Position numbers and translations under genes: made by a program
Shown here: one piece after another, positions 1 through 11,192 of the stretch
How positions within the stretch are numbered: position 1 is the first letter of the stretch
Layout of the letters: each line of letters starts with the position of its first letter
The notes under the pieces: model-generated
What the model was told of the DNA's origin: nothing
The model's input: only the letters and a program-made list of their open reading frames with translations
Databases searched by the model: none
Assembly (NCBI GenBank): GCA_963922205.1
Contig: CAWUHX010000004.1
Coordinates: forward strand, 186,001 to 250,000
Source: Romanomermis culicivorax
Lineage: Eukaryota; Nematoda; Enoplea; Mermithida; Mermithidae
Length of the DNA stretch: 64,000 nt
Reading direction: 5' to 3'

Positions 1-165
1 AATTCAGAAAATTGACTTTTGAAAGTTGAAAACCGACGTGAATGAGGTTTAAGAAAGCTAGCTCCTGACAGCTTATTTATTGATTTTAGAGTGAGCGACC
101 CAAAATCTATCTGTGACCCAAAATCTATCTGTGCCACTAAAATTTTTCCCCAAGTTGCACATGGC
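1..165. repeat. Dispersed repeat fragment, also at 41.9 kb
   Basis: This stretch aligns by eye with about 41905-42060: both contain GAATT-rich sequence, a GATGTGAAT/GACGTGAAT block, AAAGCTAGCT/AAACTAGCTT and a GAGTGAGC(A/G)ACC block in the same order. A short direct duplication of CCAAAATCTATCTGTG is seen at about 108-134. No coding frame is visible. It is cut by the window edge, so its full extent is unknown. Confidence 0.5.
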
Positions 166-199
166 AACCTGGCCTGTACAAAAAAACCTGAATGCATCC

Positions 200-560
200 A
201 AGCATACCTAGAAATAAATTGAGATCAGAAATTAAAAGACATCAAATAATGAAAGAGATGAATCTTGTTGAAGCTGGAGAGTTACACCAATTTTACCAGT
301 ATGTGAATAGTAAACTTTCTGCACCTAGGTATTCCTGATCTTAAATATAGAGACATAATTGCCATCAGTCCTATTGATAAATAAATAACTGATTTGCTAA
401 ATGATTATTTTTGCTCTATTTCTACCAAACCTGAAAATATTCCTGATCCTAACCTTACTTCTGATAAAAAATTTGAACATAAATTCTCTTGTAGTTTTGA
501 TTTCCTCCCTGTCCTTTCAGTGCTCAAAAATTTCAAACCAACGTTATCACTGGGTTCAGG
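200..560 (+). pseudogene. LINE (non-LTR retrotransposon) ORF2 fragment, pre-RT linker
   Basis: The plus-strand frame reads a peptide like the linker between endonuclease and reverse transcriptase in CR1/Jockey-type LINEs. Landmarks are FYQYVNSKL (about 274-320), LLNDYFCSI (about 397-423) and a block ending in LKNFKPTLSLGSG (about 522-560), where intact elements carry a K-S-x-G-P-D-G motif. There is a stop upstream (about 335-385) and the frame leaves homology at about 560, so this is a dead fragment without endonuclease or RT. The family call rests on motif order only. Confidence 0.5.
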
Positions 561-589
561 ATTACTAAAAAGTATTTACGAAACGAAAA

Positions 590-916
590 TTTTTTTGTAC
601 AAAGAAAAATTAAAATGTATAAAGACTTTTGACTTCTTTGTACAAGTACAAAGGGGTGTTGTACAAAAAAACAGTGGGGGGTAGCAGGGGTAAACCCCCT
701 GCCTGAGACTCTGGCCACTCCCTGGCCTAAAAAAATCGTCAAACACCTCCCTGAACTTTTTTCAAGACAGCTTTTTTGATGTTTTTTGTGCATATTTTGT
801 ATGAAAAACAAACTTTCAGAACTTTTTTTTTGTTTTTTGCCCACCCACCCCTCTACCGCCCTTGGATGAAAAGCTCAAGGATCTTCCCTCATGGAAATTC
901 TTGCCGTGCATGTCTG
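590..916 (-). mobile_element. MITE family B copy (inverted, eroded)
   Basis: The right end reads CCGTGCATGTCTG, the reverse complement of the CAGACATGCACGG terminus of the copies at 15967 and 34750. The interior shares the blocks CCTGAGACTCTGGCC, AAGACAGC, TTTTTTGCCCACCC and TTGCCGTGCATG with those copies in inverted order. The left end is eroded and its boundary is uncertain, and no target duplication could be confirmed. Confidence 0.6.
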
Positions 917-1786
917 TATCCAATACAGTGATTCTTAAAGCACCGTAGTCCCAAAACAGTGGTTCTCAAAAGATCAAATCTCAAACAGCCAATAGTAAAA
1001 AGTTATATTCATTATAGTAAACGCACACATCATTTTTATAATGAATATGCAAATTAAGTATATTAAATTTTTGCTAGTTGAGGCACCTATTTTTAGTTGC
1101 ATTTGGCCATCTATGTTTTACATGCTTTATGCTGCAGTTGCGGTATGGGTGCAGTAATGGACCATTCCAAAATCACGAAAAAATATCAGTCAGAAAATTT
1201 TTTTTAGCAAATTGTTTGAAAGAAAATGAAAACAAAAAATTATAAGGATTTTTGATCAAATTTGTTTTGTATGAAGCTTAATTGTAAAAAAAATTAAATT
1301 AGTGAAATAAAATGAATAAATAATTAAGCAGCAAAGGCAGAACAAAAAAACAAATAATAAAGAAATGGAAAGTAAAATAATGTTCTAAAAAGTAGGCAAA
1401 AAATTGAACAAAAGTACACGACTGAAAAAGTTGAACGAAAAGGGGCTCAAATGAGAAAAATAAAGAAAAGAATAAGTCAGTATCAGAAAAAAACAATGAC
1501 AAGCATGTAGATAATGTTAATAATGAAGCTGTAATGTCATGAAGACACATGCTATTAAACATTAAGTAAAAAACTGTAATATAAAGCTTTTTATTAAACT
1601 CCCTTTGCACGTATAAAGTTAGCAGAGTTTTGAAGTCCGTATTAGAAAGCAGTTCTGACTTCTGATAGAAAAGTGTTGCACTTTGTTGTGTAAACATACA
1701 TGATTAGTCAAATTTACTGTAGATTCGATTTTAAACTTTGGTTGGCCTCAAATTACTTCAAAATTTTAACTTTGGCCGAAGGAAAC
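917..1786. other. AT-rich sequence without a supported gene
   Basis: Nothing is recognised here. An open frame on the minus strand (1299-1697) is Phe/Leu-rich and looks like a by-product of AT-rich composition. Confidence 0.5.
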
Positions 1787-2036
1787 CATACCTATAATTT
1801 AGCGAGGGAGAATAGATCCCCCGCTTGGTCGAACCCTATAGCCAAATGTCCCTACCTCCCCAACTAGAAAAATAGGGAAAAAGCAGCTTTTAGGGTCATT
1901 CTAGAAAAAAATTTCGGGGTCATAATCATTTCGACTTTTTTTAGAATTCTTGGAGACCCCTAAAATTTTCAGACCCCCAACTCCAAAATTTTGGGTCAAT
2001 ACTCCACTCCTACTGGTCAAATATCCTACAGGTATG
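1787..2036 (-). mobile_element. MITE family C copy (old, inverted)
   Basis: It starts with CATACCTATAA and ends with TACAGGTATG, the inverted termini of family C (CATACCTGTA...TACAGGTATG). The segment ACTCCTACTGGTC near the right end is the reverse complement of the GACCAGTTGG block at the start of other copies. The interior is diverged and the flanks no longer match as an 8-bp duplication, as expected for an old insertion. Confidence 0.6.
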
Positions 2037-2339
2037 AGTTGAACCGCTGTTTTTTCTGCGTCGGTCACCTCAAATAAAGAAAGGAAAAGTTTTTTTCCCT
2101 ATTTTCCCTTTCCATGTCGTCTTTCTAGATTAAAAAAATGCTCACAGACAGTTTTCCAATTGTTTTTCAGCTTTTTAAAATATTCTCATATTTCCAGTAT
2201 CGTTAATTACCTAAAATTAGGTAAAACATTGTAATTTTCGATTTTGATCAGTAATTTACAACCATTAAGGAACATTTTTTTTCTATGAACTTTTTTCAAC
2301 TCTAAACAAATTTTGACTTTCGTTTCGTGTGGATTCATT

Positions 2340-2640
2340 TTGTTTACACCCAGCATGATATTTTGTTTAATGTGGGTTCATTCATTGAATTACTATGATC
2401 TAAGACCCCTTGCCCCAAATATTCGAAAAAATACGGTTGTTTACATCCAAGGTAATTTTTGGTGTAAAGTGATGCATACATTCGATTCCCTGCAGTTGGA
2501 AACCCCTTCCACCAAAAAATCACGACAAATAGCGCATTCATTGAATTCCCTATGGTTCAAAACCCCATGGCCCAAAAAATTGGGAAAATACGCTTGTTTA
2601 CACATGAGACAATTTTTTGTGTAAACCCAGGAAGGAGTCC
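2340..2640. repeat. Tandem repeat, unit about 97 bp, about 3 copies
   Basis: GTTTACA starts recur at about 2344, 2440 and 2603. Each unit carries a later CATTC(A/G)TTGAATT(A/C)C block and an ACCCCnTGxCCCAAA block. The third unit lacks its first third. Open frames on both strands are by-products of the repeat. Confidence 0.6.
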
Positions 2641-3025
2641 CCTTGCTAAATGACAGAAAATCTTATAGAAGGTCTGACATAGATCCTTGTACGGTCAAAT
2701 GACAGCCTTCCATTAGACATTGCACAGACCAGCAGGTGACCATACACATATCGTATTCTGGCCAGTGTGGTGCATGCAGATGTTACAACGACCTTAAGAG
2801 GATTTTCCCAGGATCAATACAATATGGTGTAGATTTAATAGAAATCAATGTGGGACAACCTATAGATCTTCAGGAGGATTAATCATTCTGCAGATTTTTC
2901 TCCATAAGACTGATCTATTCCTTTTGGTTTATTGGACTATAAAATAAAAAGCAACCATTAAAGACGATAATGCAAATTATTAAAATAATATAAAACGTGG
3001 TTGGGAATTTAAATTTGTTACATAC
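2641..3025. other. No recognised feature
   Basis: Mixed-composition sequence in which I see no coding frame, terminal inverted repeat or tandem structure. Confidence 0.4.
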
Positions 3026-3266
3026 AGTATTGCATCAAGTGGATTCAGGACTTCGCGAGATATTGCGTGGACGGCCAAATTCTGAATGTTGCGACTTGAT
3101 GGAATTAAAGTTATAGCAGAATATGTTGAAACTTTACTTGGATCACCATCAATAATCTTGTACTGCAAAATTTTGATACTCAAATCTCTTCCAACATTAA
3201 ATGAGCCAGCATTCTTTTTTGTTCCTTGCCAATCAGTGATATTACATTTTTGAATTGGAAATTTTG
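3026..3266 (-). CDS. Orphan internal exon of an unrecognised gene (possibly a gene fragment)
   Basis: On the minus strand a frame of about 80 residues is bracketed by good splice signals: an acceptor with the pyrimidine-rich run CTTTATTTCAG ending at 3267 and a donor GTATGT starting at 3025. Translation begins AKFPIQKCNITDWQ and includes GSFNVGRDLSIKIL and SSRNIQNLAVHAISREV. The composition is balanced, unlike the Phe/Lys-rich chance frames nearby. The exon starts one base into a codon and ends two bases into one. I do not recognise the family. The LTR of element I lies 220 bp upstream in the direction of transcription, so the gene may have been broken by that insertion. No partner exon was identified. 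Confidence 0.4.
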
Positions 3267-3489
3267 CTGAAATAAAGAGCTTATAAAGAAGAAAATCTCA
3301 TGTGAACAGGGTGAACTGTAGATCAAACCTGGCAAATGCACTGATGTTTTCAATGAACTCAATCAATTAATCAGCTCAGAATCCAAAAGAATAAACTAAA
3401 AATCAACAATTTTTTATAAATTCTGATGAAGCAGCAGAAATCATTCCAGTTCCAATGTGAAAACAGGCAACTGAAATTTGGCAACCAAC

Positions 3490-4906
3490 TGTCACATTAA
3501 ACGAAATTGGAGCCATGTCACATTAACTGAAAACTGGACAATCACAGTGATGGGAAAAACCCATGCCATATTGATACCAATATGGCTGTGTCACTGTGAG
3601 TGGCACGCTGTGACTCTGTTGGGTGGCTCACTATTATATTCATTTCGGGAACCTAACCCTGCTGGTACTGCCTATAGGAGAGCCTACAAGGTACCTCGGT
3701 ACTGTCCTTGGGTTCTGCTGTAGAATAATAGACAATGCAGCCAGGTCAGGGGTGGCAATCCCTAGTCCCATTCAATGAGAATGAAGGACAAGGCTATTCA
3801 TGGAATGGCTAACTGTAGGGGACCCGATTGTAAACTTAAATCTCTTTTTTGGCCCCAACCCCAGAGGTACAAGGGCTGCTCTAACTGAGGGGATTTTCAA
3901 GGGAAAACCCACCTAACGAAGGGTTCCCACAAATATACCCTCACAGCAATAATCCCCTGAGAAACCTTACCTAGTCCTTTTCTCAACTACGACTTGGCGC
4001 AGGGTGACAGGTTCAAGGCTTCACGGATCCTGGGACAACAAAAATGGGGGTGGCAGCGGTCCGGTTCCAGTTCAGCACAGGGTGTACTGCAAATGGGTCA
4101 GTGAGCAATGCAAGTGATCCACAGGTGGAATGGCAGGCAAGTTTTAATCACAGGGGCCACAGATAACTCCTATGCAGGGGTACGGTAATGCAAGGCAGTG
4201 ATGAATGCCAGGTTGTGGGCAAATTTATTTAAATATAGGCCACAGACGCAATATATATGCAAATCAATCTAAAATAAGTCGATGAATGCTAGATGCAAGA
4301 TAAAATGCAAGGAAGACGATTTAGGCCCAAAAATGAGTACAAAACTAATGAAACAATCCCTTTTAAAGGGCTTCATAGACCTACAGTATGCCCTAGGCGA
4401 AGCTAACAACACCCAAGCTAACTTCTGCAGCAGAAATTGCTGCAGAAGATGCCTATGGTCACATAGACATTTTCCAGTTTGAATATGTTAAGAATTGGGG
4501 CGAGTTTCACTCTCCATACTAAATGTATGAATGTCTTTTAGAGAGAATCTCCAAACTAGTCATTTCGTGTTGCAAAATGTCGCTAGTTTTTACTGATAAG
4601 AGGTGCACGTAATGCTCCAATTATGGCCATGAGCTCGTAGAGCTTATCTTGGTGGAAATTCTAACTAATGGGTTACATACCATAGTCTATGTGCACAATG
4701 GAAAAATAACAAAACCCAATGGAAAGGAAAACACTAAATGAAACAGAAACGAAACACAAATAATCACACAAGAATGCATGTAAAAATATAATGAATGAAA
4801 CGTAAAATAAGAGTAAGTAACTGTTAAACAAAAAGTGGCGAAGAATATAAAGAATGGGCATGATGTGAATCACATGATGTTGGGCAAAATTGATCAGCAC
4901 GTGACA
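3490..4906 (-). mobile_element. LTR of Gypsy element I (minus strand, old)
   Basis: On the minus strand this starts TGTCACGTGCTGATCAA (from 4906) and ends AATGTGACA (at 3490), matching in order and length (1,417 versus 1,429 bp) the LTRs of element II. Shared blocks include the start, the CTATG...CATAGGCATCTTCTGCA hairpin region, the CCTTTAAAAGGG hairpin and the end. Divergence is large, so this copy is much older than element II. It sits downstream of the integrase remnant in the direction of transcription and is therefore the 3' LTR. Its stem-loops (4422-4448, 4358-4370 and near 4630) keep pairing with changed bases. Confidence 0.8.
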
Positions 4907-6599
4907 CAACCAAAAATATGCATTTTTCAGCCAGTAAGAATTGATATGCCCAGCCCTGCTAATGCACTAAATTTTGAAGTACCTATACCATTTCTTCCAT
5001 AGGCTGGCGCAAAATCTGCCGCAATGGTGTTTTGTTTCACAAATCTGAGTATTTTTATTTTATTAGCCAGTTAACTGCAATTGCAGATTGAAAATATTTA
5101 GAGTTGACGAAAGTTAACACATTACTCACTTCTTCCAAATTTTCCAGCATAGAAGTTCTTGTAGGCATGCATGCGATCCTGGCCTGCAACTCTTGAAGTC
5201 ACAGTTAACAATCATATTGCTTAAAAACAACCCAGTTCCGGCATATTCAATAAAGTTGCAAAAATAGTGCCTCTTACATTCAGCTGTTTCATTTCAGTTC
5301 AAAAAGAAACATTCATGGTATCAGCTGTTTGTGGAAGAACAATAACGATTCTTGATTCACTGCACAGACTATATTTATTTAAGAAGAGCTTACTTTTAAT
5401 AATATAAACTTCTGCTTGAGCAAATGATGGTAAAAATACAGGCCAAATGAGATTTCTTGAACATTGATCGATACATCATATAAAATTCATAGAAATTTGC
5501 GATAAGTGGCATAATATTTCTGTAAATAATAGTGGAATGAATAAAGCTAGTTTTTAGATATCAATCCAGAATTAATTTCATTGACAATGGAATTAAACTC
5601 AGTTTCCTGTCAGACATACTCAATGATCTTGAGATATTTTGTTTAATATTGTGGGTCGTGTTATTCAAACTCCCAGATAATTAGGCAGTGGGCTATGAAA
5701 TATCATCTGAAAAGCGATCGGTTAATAGTTTTTTTTGGAATGAAAATTCAAAATATTTTCCAAAACTCACTGTTTTCGTGATGGAATATGTAGGTGACCA
5801 AACAAAATCTGGATTCTTCAACTGGCAAGAGCTTCTTAACATTGCCTAGCAATGCACAGGATGATGTTTGCATATTTATGTACATAAAATAAATATAAGC
5901 CTATAAAAATGAATAAAATAAAAAATGATATATAATAAAAAAATATATTATTTCTAAAAATAAAGAGTCCATGAGTTCAAAAAGCTTCATTTAATAGAAA
6001 AAATCATCAATACCTCAAGTCTCATTAATATCCAAAAATACAGGTATGGGGTTGTATACCAAAAATTAAAAATCAAGAACAACATATGTTGTTGAAAGGA
6101 TTGAAGGGAGACTATTTCCCCCCAGAGAATCAATCATTTACAGTTTTTTTGTACAATACAAAATTTTTTCCTGCTGTGCAAAAAATTTGACTTTTTTACA
6201 TAGTACAAAAGTTTGTTTTACTTTTTGGTGTATTGTACACGCAAAACTTTTTTAAACATTTTCTGTAGCATGTAAAAAACACTGGTCATATAGGCAGATT
6301 TTGATGACACTCATTCAACTTGAGTTGTCGATGGATGCATAAAAGACAGCCAGTCTGAAATTGATGACAAATATCAATTTTCTGTTCAAAAGTTTGTCTT
6401 TTAGAACCAAGATCTGTCACAAAGCAAAAACATTAGTGCTGAAATAAGGCACACTGTACAGTAACTCAGATATTATTGATTACAAGGGCGTTTTTCCATT
6501 TCATGGATGAAAAGATACGTTTTTCAAGTAACTGACCTCGTCGGTCAAAATTTTGGGAAGTCAGTTTTTCCGACTACATGAAAATGGCTTGTATGGTAA
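4907..6599. other. Unassigned insertion between LTR and integrase of element I
   Basis: Element II has about 560 bp between its integrase and 3' LTR; here 1.7 kb of unrelated AT-rich sequence follows the point where integrase homology stops. A stretch at 6140-6250 is rich in TTGTAC/GTACAA motifs also seen near 600-670 and 7768-7815. On the minus strand a short frame at about 5060-5190 (including MLENLEEVSNVL) is open for about 45 codons, with no family recognised. Confidence 0.4.
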
Positions 6600-7739
6600 A
6601 TGGGCAGCAGTTTAGGCATAAGACCACATTTGCTGGAGGTGCACAGTTTGAGTACTTGGTCCCTGACTTTGTATGAGACATCTCATGCCATGCAATCATA
6701 AGATCGAGCATAAGCCACCTGTGATTTCTCAATCCGACTCTGGATCAAGGTCAAGGCATTCATGAAATTGCGTTTGACCTCCATATCATATGTGGAGATG
6801 TCAATGATATGGGCCGGAGGGTTGAATGAGAGCATGGCATCAACAGGTAGCATGAGCCTGCAACCATATATGAGTTCAAAGGGAGAATATCATGTGGACT
6901 CATTCATGCTAATGTTGTCAGCAAACACAGAATATTGCAGGTGTTCATCCCAATCTGTATGCTCTTGATGGACATACATATGCAGCTGTGTAGCTAGCCA
7001 TTTGATTCTTTCTTTCCACTTCGCCATTTGTCATCAGGTGATAAGCCATGGAATTGATTTTCTTAGTTGAACAGATGGCGGTGAATTCGGCCATCAGTTT
7101 TGATGTCATATCAGTATATCTGGAGTGGTAGCAGAAGCTTCAACGCATTTTGTAAAATAGTCTATGAAGACTACAACAAAACCATTGAAAGCCTCACTAA
7201 TGGTCATTGGTCCCATACAGTCGACACCTACCCGATGAAACAGACCTGTAATGGTCATTGGTTTCAGGGCTGCTTAGGTCTTTTGTCGAGCAGGTTTATT
7301 CTGTTGGCAAAGATCACACTGCTGACAAAAGGACTTTATGTCCAAACTGAGAGATGACCAGTGGTACCTGCGAGCTATTAGCTGTGCTGTACATTTAGCA
7401 CCAAAGTGTCCAGCCAAGATGTCATTATGATGGGCCTGGATAATGGTAGTAACCATGGATCTGGGTATGACAATCTTGTTGGCTTCGCCTGTCCACTTCT
7501 AAAGGATGTTATCATACAGGTGGAAGCCATCAACATCACTCTGATCACCATAGGGTTTTAGTGATCTGAGAATGGAGGCTAGATCTGGATCATCAAATTG
7601 AGCAACTAGAAGGTCACAGTGCTGCACACAAGTCAATATATTGGCATAAGACTCTGACCTCACCAGGTGCTACACACCATCAGTGATAACATTTGATCTT
7701 GCCAGGTGCTGCGCACCATCGGTGATCATCATTACTTGC
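6600..7739 (-). pseudogene. Gypsy element I integrase and RNase H-integrase linker (broken)
   Basis: Read on the minus strand, this parallels the integrase of element II: the zinc-binding domain (HH...C..C, including HNDILAGHFGAKCTAQ and CQQCDLCQQNK, about 7275-7456), the start of the catalytic core (VDCMGPMT), and the C-terminal part with YARSYD and KLLPI, where homology stops at about 6600. There are several in-frame stops, including one just after the zinc finger. It keeps a glycine codon at the site where element II has a TGA stop. A two-copy repeat with ATGGTG(C/T)G(C/T)AGCACCTGG lies at 7640-7735, as in element II. The protein is not functional. Confidence 0.85.
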
Positions 7740-8826
7740 CAGGGTTTTTTTTGTAAATGACCCATTTGTACATGTACAAATGGTACCTGATATTTCATCT
7801 GTACAATTTGTACATAGCAAAAATATGTAAAATAAGTAACCTGTGTTCCTCTATGTCATGGCCAAAGACTAATAACCAAATCAGTGTAATTTTCAAATTT
7901 TATTTATGACTCAAAAAATGCCCTTAATTAATTAAAATTTAAAAAAATTGAAATTTTTAAGTTTCAATTCTAATTTACAAGCATTTTGGAACAAACTTTG
8001 TAGAAAATTATCCAATAGCTTAATGAGTTTGTATTAGATGATAAACTGATGGTTGAATCCTCTATGATGAGAAATGAGTGCTCAAAAAAGACATGAATGT
8101 TTCCCGCCCATAGCGCTGGAAAAATTTTTTGTGTATTAACATTCAGCCATGCTGGAAAATTAATTTTCCAAACATTTATTTCAAGAATTAGATTCGAATT
8201 TAATGTTAAAAAGTCATAAATTTTAGAAATTTTTCATCTTAAAAACTTTGAAAACAGTAATTTTTTCATTAACTCCAATGACCTTGGCCAAAAAGATATG
8301 AGTGGAAGAGTAGAAATTTCGGAAGGCTACTTCCATGAAGCTTTTATGCTAAGAAAGGAATAACCACTTTGGAAAGTTTGGAGACTTGATGTATTGATCT
8401 TTCTCAAAAAATGTTTTGAGGGAAAACTATGAATCTTCATCAAATATCAAGATAAAATATTGAAGATTACCACTTCAAAAATGAGATAATACATTTGAGA
8501 TGATGAAAACTATTATACATTAAATGATAGATGAAGGTAGACATTCTTAAAGTTGCATCAGGTAATACAGGTAATACATAATAATGATTATTAAATTTAT
8601 AACCAGCGCCAAGCACCCAAAAATTTTGAGATTATGAACTTCTAAAGTGCACCAAAATGCATATTTTCTGTACCTTATCCCCAAAATTTTCTTCCCTAAA
8701 TGCGAAAGAGCCCTCTGTACATTTTTTTTCTTCCCAAAATTTTCTTCCCTAAATGGGAAAGAGCCCTTTGTACAATTTCGTTTGCCCCAAAAAAATTTCA
8801 TTTGCCTCCAGCAAAAAAAAGCCTTT
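7740..8826 (+). mobile_element. hAT-like non-autonomous element, family A (inserted in element I)
   Basis: It begins CAGGGTTTTTTTTG and ends AAAAAAAAGCCTT(T). It is flanked by an 8-bp direct repeat (TTACTTGC, or TACTTGCC if shifted by one base) just where element II has continuous sequence, so element II gives the empty site. The interior matches family A at 51935-53051 over most of its length: the CCTCTATGATGA block, CGCTGGAAAAATTTTTTG and ATTGATCTTTCTCAAAAAATG. No transposase is encoded. The CAGGG end and 8-bp duplication are typical of the hAT superfamily. Confidence 0.8.
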
Positions 8827-10436
8827 TACTTGCCCCTCAGGTCTGTAAAGAGAATTAGGATCCGGTAGGTGCAATAATGCCTCAACATTACGGTTAGACT
8901 GACCTTTTTGCTGCCCAATTGTCACTTTGAATTCAGCGGGCATGAGTCCCCACTGGGCTATCCGGGCAGAAGGGTTAGGTTTCTCCAACACTGCCTTGAC
9001 AGCAGTATGGTCAGTCTATATGACCACCTCATGCTGAAAAAAGTATGGTCAATAGTGCTTGACAAAATGGACAACTGTGAGAGTCTCCAACTCTGTAATA
9101 GAGTAGTTTTTCTCAGCTGCTGTTAACCCTCAACTGGCGTACGCGACAGGATGATTGTGTCCTTTATCATCTAAGTGGCTTATAACTGCTCCAATTCCCA
9201 AAAAACTTGCATCGGTTTGAAGGATGAAGGATTTCATAAAGTCAGGCTGGCACAGAATAGTGGGGTTTGTCAGCAATTGTCCTAGTTCATTGAACAGATC
9301 CTGCTGAGGTTTTGACCACAGGAAAGTAATTTCCTTCTGTAAGAGCTTGGTTAGCAGCTTGCTGAGTGGGGCACAATCAGGGATGAAACACCTGCAATAA
9401 GACAGGAGACCAAGAAGGGCTTGTTGTCTTTGGTGTTCTGTGGAATGGGTAGATTCTGGATGGTGGCCAGTTTGACTTTATCCATTTCCAAACCCCTCTG
9501 TGAGATGCGATAGCCTAGATATTCCACCTCAGAGTGCGAGAATTTGCACTTGCTCAGTTTTAGCTTCATTCCACCCTGATGAAGATGAAAGAACACATCC
9601 CCCAGGGGCTTAAGCATCTGGGTATGGGAGTTTCCGAACACCAAGATCTCATCGAGATAGGTCAATGCTGTACACCACTATGTTCCTGTAAAGAGCAGGT
9701 CCATGAGACATTGGAACATCCCAGGGGCATTGCATAGACCAAAAGGCAGATAGTTGAACTCATAAAGTCCAATGGGCATATTGAAAGCCATCTTCACCTT
9801 GTCTGCCTCGGCAATCGGTATTGACCAGTGGGTGTTAGCCTGATCAAGGGTAGTGAAGTATTTTATACCCTTGAGTGTGTCCAGGATGTCATCTATATGT
9901 GGGAGAGGGTAGACATCCTTTTTAGTGACCTTGTTTAGCCCGCGAAAATGGACACACATCCAGTGTGACTCATTTTTCTTGGGCACTAGTACAGTATTGG
10001 CGGCCCAGGGTGACATGCTTGGCGGGATAATACTTTTCTCCTGTAGCACCCTGACTTCCTGCATGATGAGGTCCTTCTCCTTAGGTGAGGTCTGATAAGG
10101 AAACTGGGGGACTGGACGGGTGTCCCTGGTGCTGATCTCATGTTGCATGAGGTCAGTATAACCTGTGTCCTTCTCATCTTTAGCATAGAGGTCAGTATAT
10201 GCAACCAGTAGGTCAATTAATGCTGTCCAAGCCTGTGAGGAGATATCGGAGGATATCACGGCATTTGATTCCACCCATTTACAGTCAAGGATGACATCCA
10301 ATTTGACCTCTAATCCCTGTGATAGATCAGTGTGCATCTGCACATCACTAAGGGTCATGTCTGGATAGAGAACCACTGAATGTGTATTCGGGTTGACTAC
10401 CTGTAAGGGTATGTGATCATTGGTCATGGTACTCAT
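8827..10436 (-). pseudogene. Gypsy element I reverse transcriptase-RNase H (broken)
   Basis: The minus-strand frames match element II from just after its protease domain (the SSMTNGHIPLQVV region) through RT and RNase H to the LPDPNS...YRPEG linker. RT landmarks FTTLDQA, YLPFGLCNAP and the catalytic box are visible. The catalytic box reads YLDE instead of YLDD, which would inactivate it. A stop precedes it (about 9675) and further shifts occur in the RNase H part (8840-9350). The protease domain of element II is missing: the frame begins after it, next to the gag remnant, so a deletion probably joined gag to RT. Confidence 0.85.
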
Positions 10437-11192
10437 AGTGCCAGGAAATGCCTGGATAGTCTCTTAAGGTGCTCCAGATAAACTATTGCTGACCCAGTCG
10501 ACTTCTGCAGGGGATCTTGGATCAGCTGCTGATGTAGGTCTGAGTCAGGCCCTACCGGAAAGTCTTTCTGTATGAAAGTTGTAAACTCTTCATAGCTGGT
10601 TGGCTATGGAGTAGGACTGCTAAAGTCCCGGTAGGATGCAAGAGCAGGACCTGTAAGGCAAGACTCCAAGAACCCAATTTTATATGCATGATCCATCACT
10701 TACACCTTGATGTGTAAAGAAAGGGATCAAGTGGGATATATAATTGGTTATAGACTCACCAAAAGCGCCCAAAAAGGCAGGAGGGGCCATGAAGCTGGAC
10801 ACAGGAGGGTGCTTCCGACCATTCATTGCTTCCAACTTTTGGTTGAGAGGTCCAAGGGAATTGTCAAATGCTGCTTGTACCTTGTTATCAATCTGTGATG
10901 GGAGATCAACTTCCAACTTTATGTCTGAGAACTCATCTACCCGTAGGGTGTCTAAGACTGACTTACGAGCTTGTGAAGCTATCCTATCAAATTAAATAGA
11001 GAGAGGTGCACTGGTCCATTTAAACTTAGTATTGAGACTGCAGGAACGTCTAGGTGTCTCTATTTTGCAAGGAAAAGTAAGTGTTACTTTTTGAAACTCG
11101 TGGCGAGGTTGCGTGGGAGGTTCTTGACCATTTTCGGGATGGTCTTTTGAGGCGTTAACAGCTTGTTCTTTGGAATAACAACTACTGACCAC
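10437..11192 (-). pseudogene. Gypsy element I gag remnant
   Basis: The minus-strand translation has the pattern of a Gypsy Gag capsid domain: IGFLESCLTGPALASYRDF, then YEEFTTFIQKDFPVG, then LHQQLIQDPLQKS and IVYLEHLKRLSRHF, resembling the W/Y-F-L spacing of the retrotransposon gag family. An N-terminal part (10680-10916) carries QAAFDNSLGPLNQKLE. At least two stops break it (about 10600 and 10990). Element II has no counterpart, so this remnant is the only evidence in the window of the gag that belongs to this family. Confidence 0.55.

Noticed and set aside
1299-1697. 132-codon minus-strand ORF rich in Phe/Leu
   Set aside because: Composition follows AT-rich DNA; no motif and no splice or context support.
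3478-3723. 81-codon plus-strand ORF
   Set aside because: It lies within the LTR of element I and has no motif.
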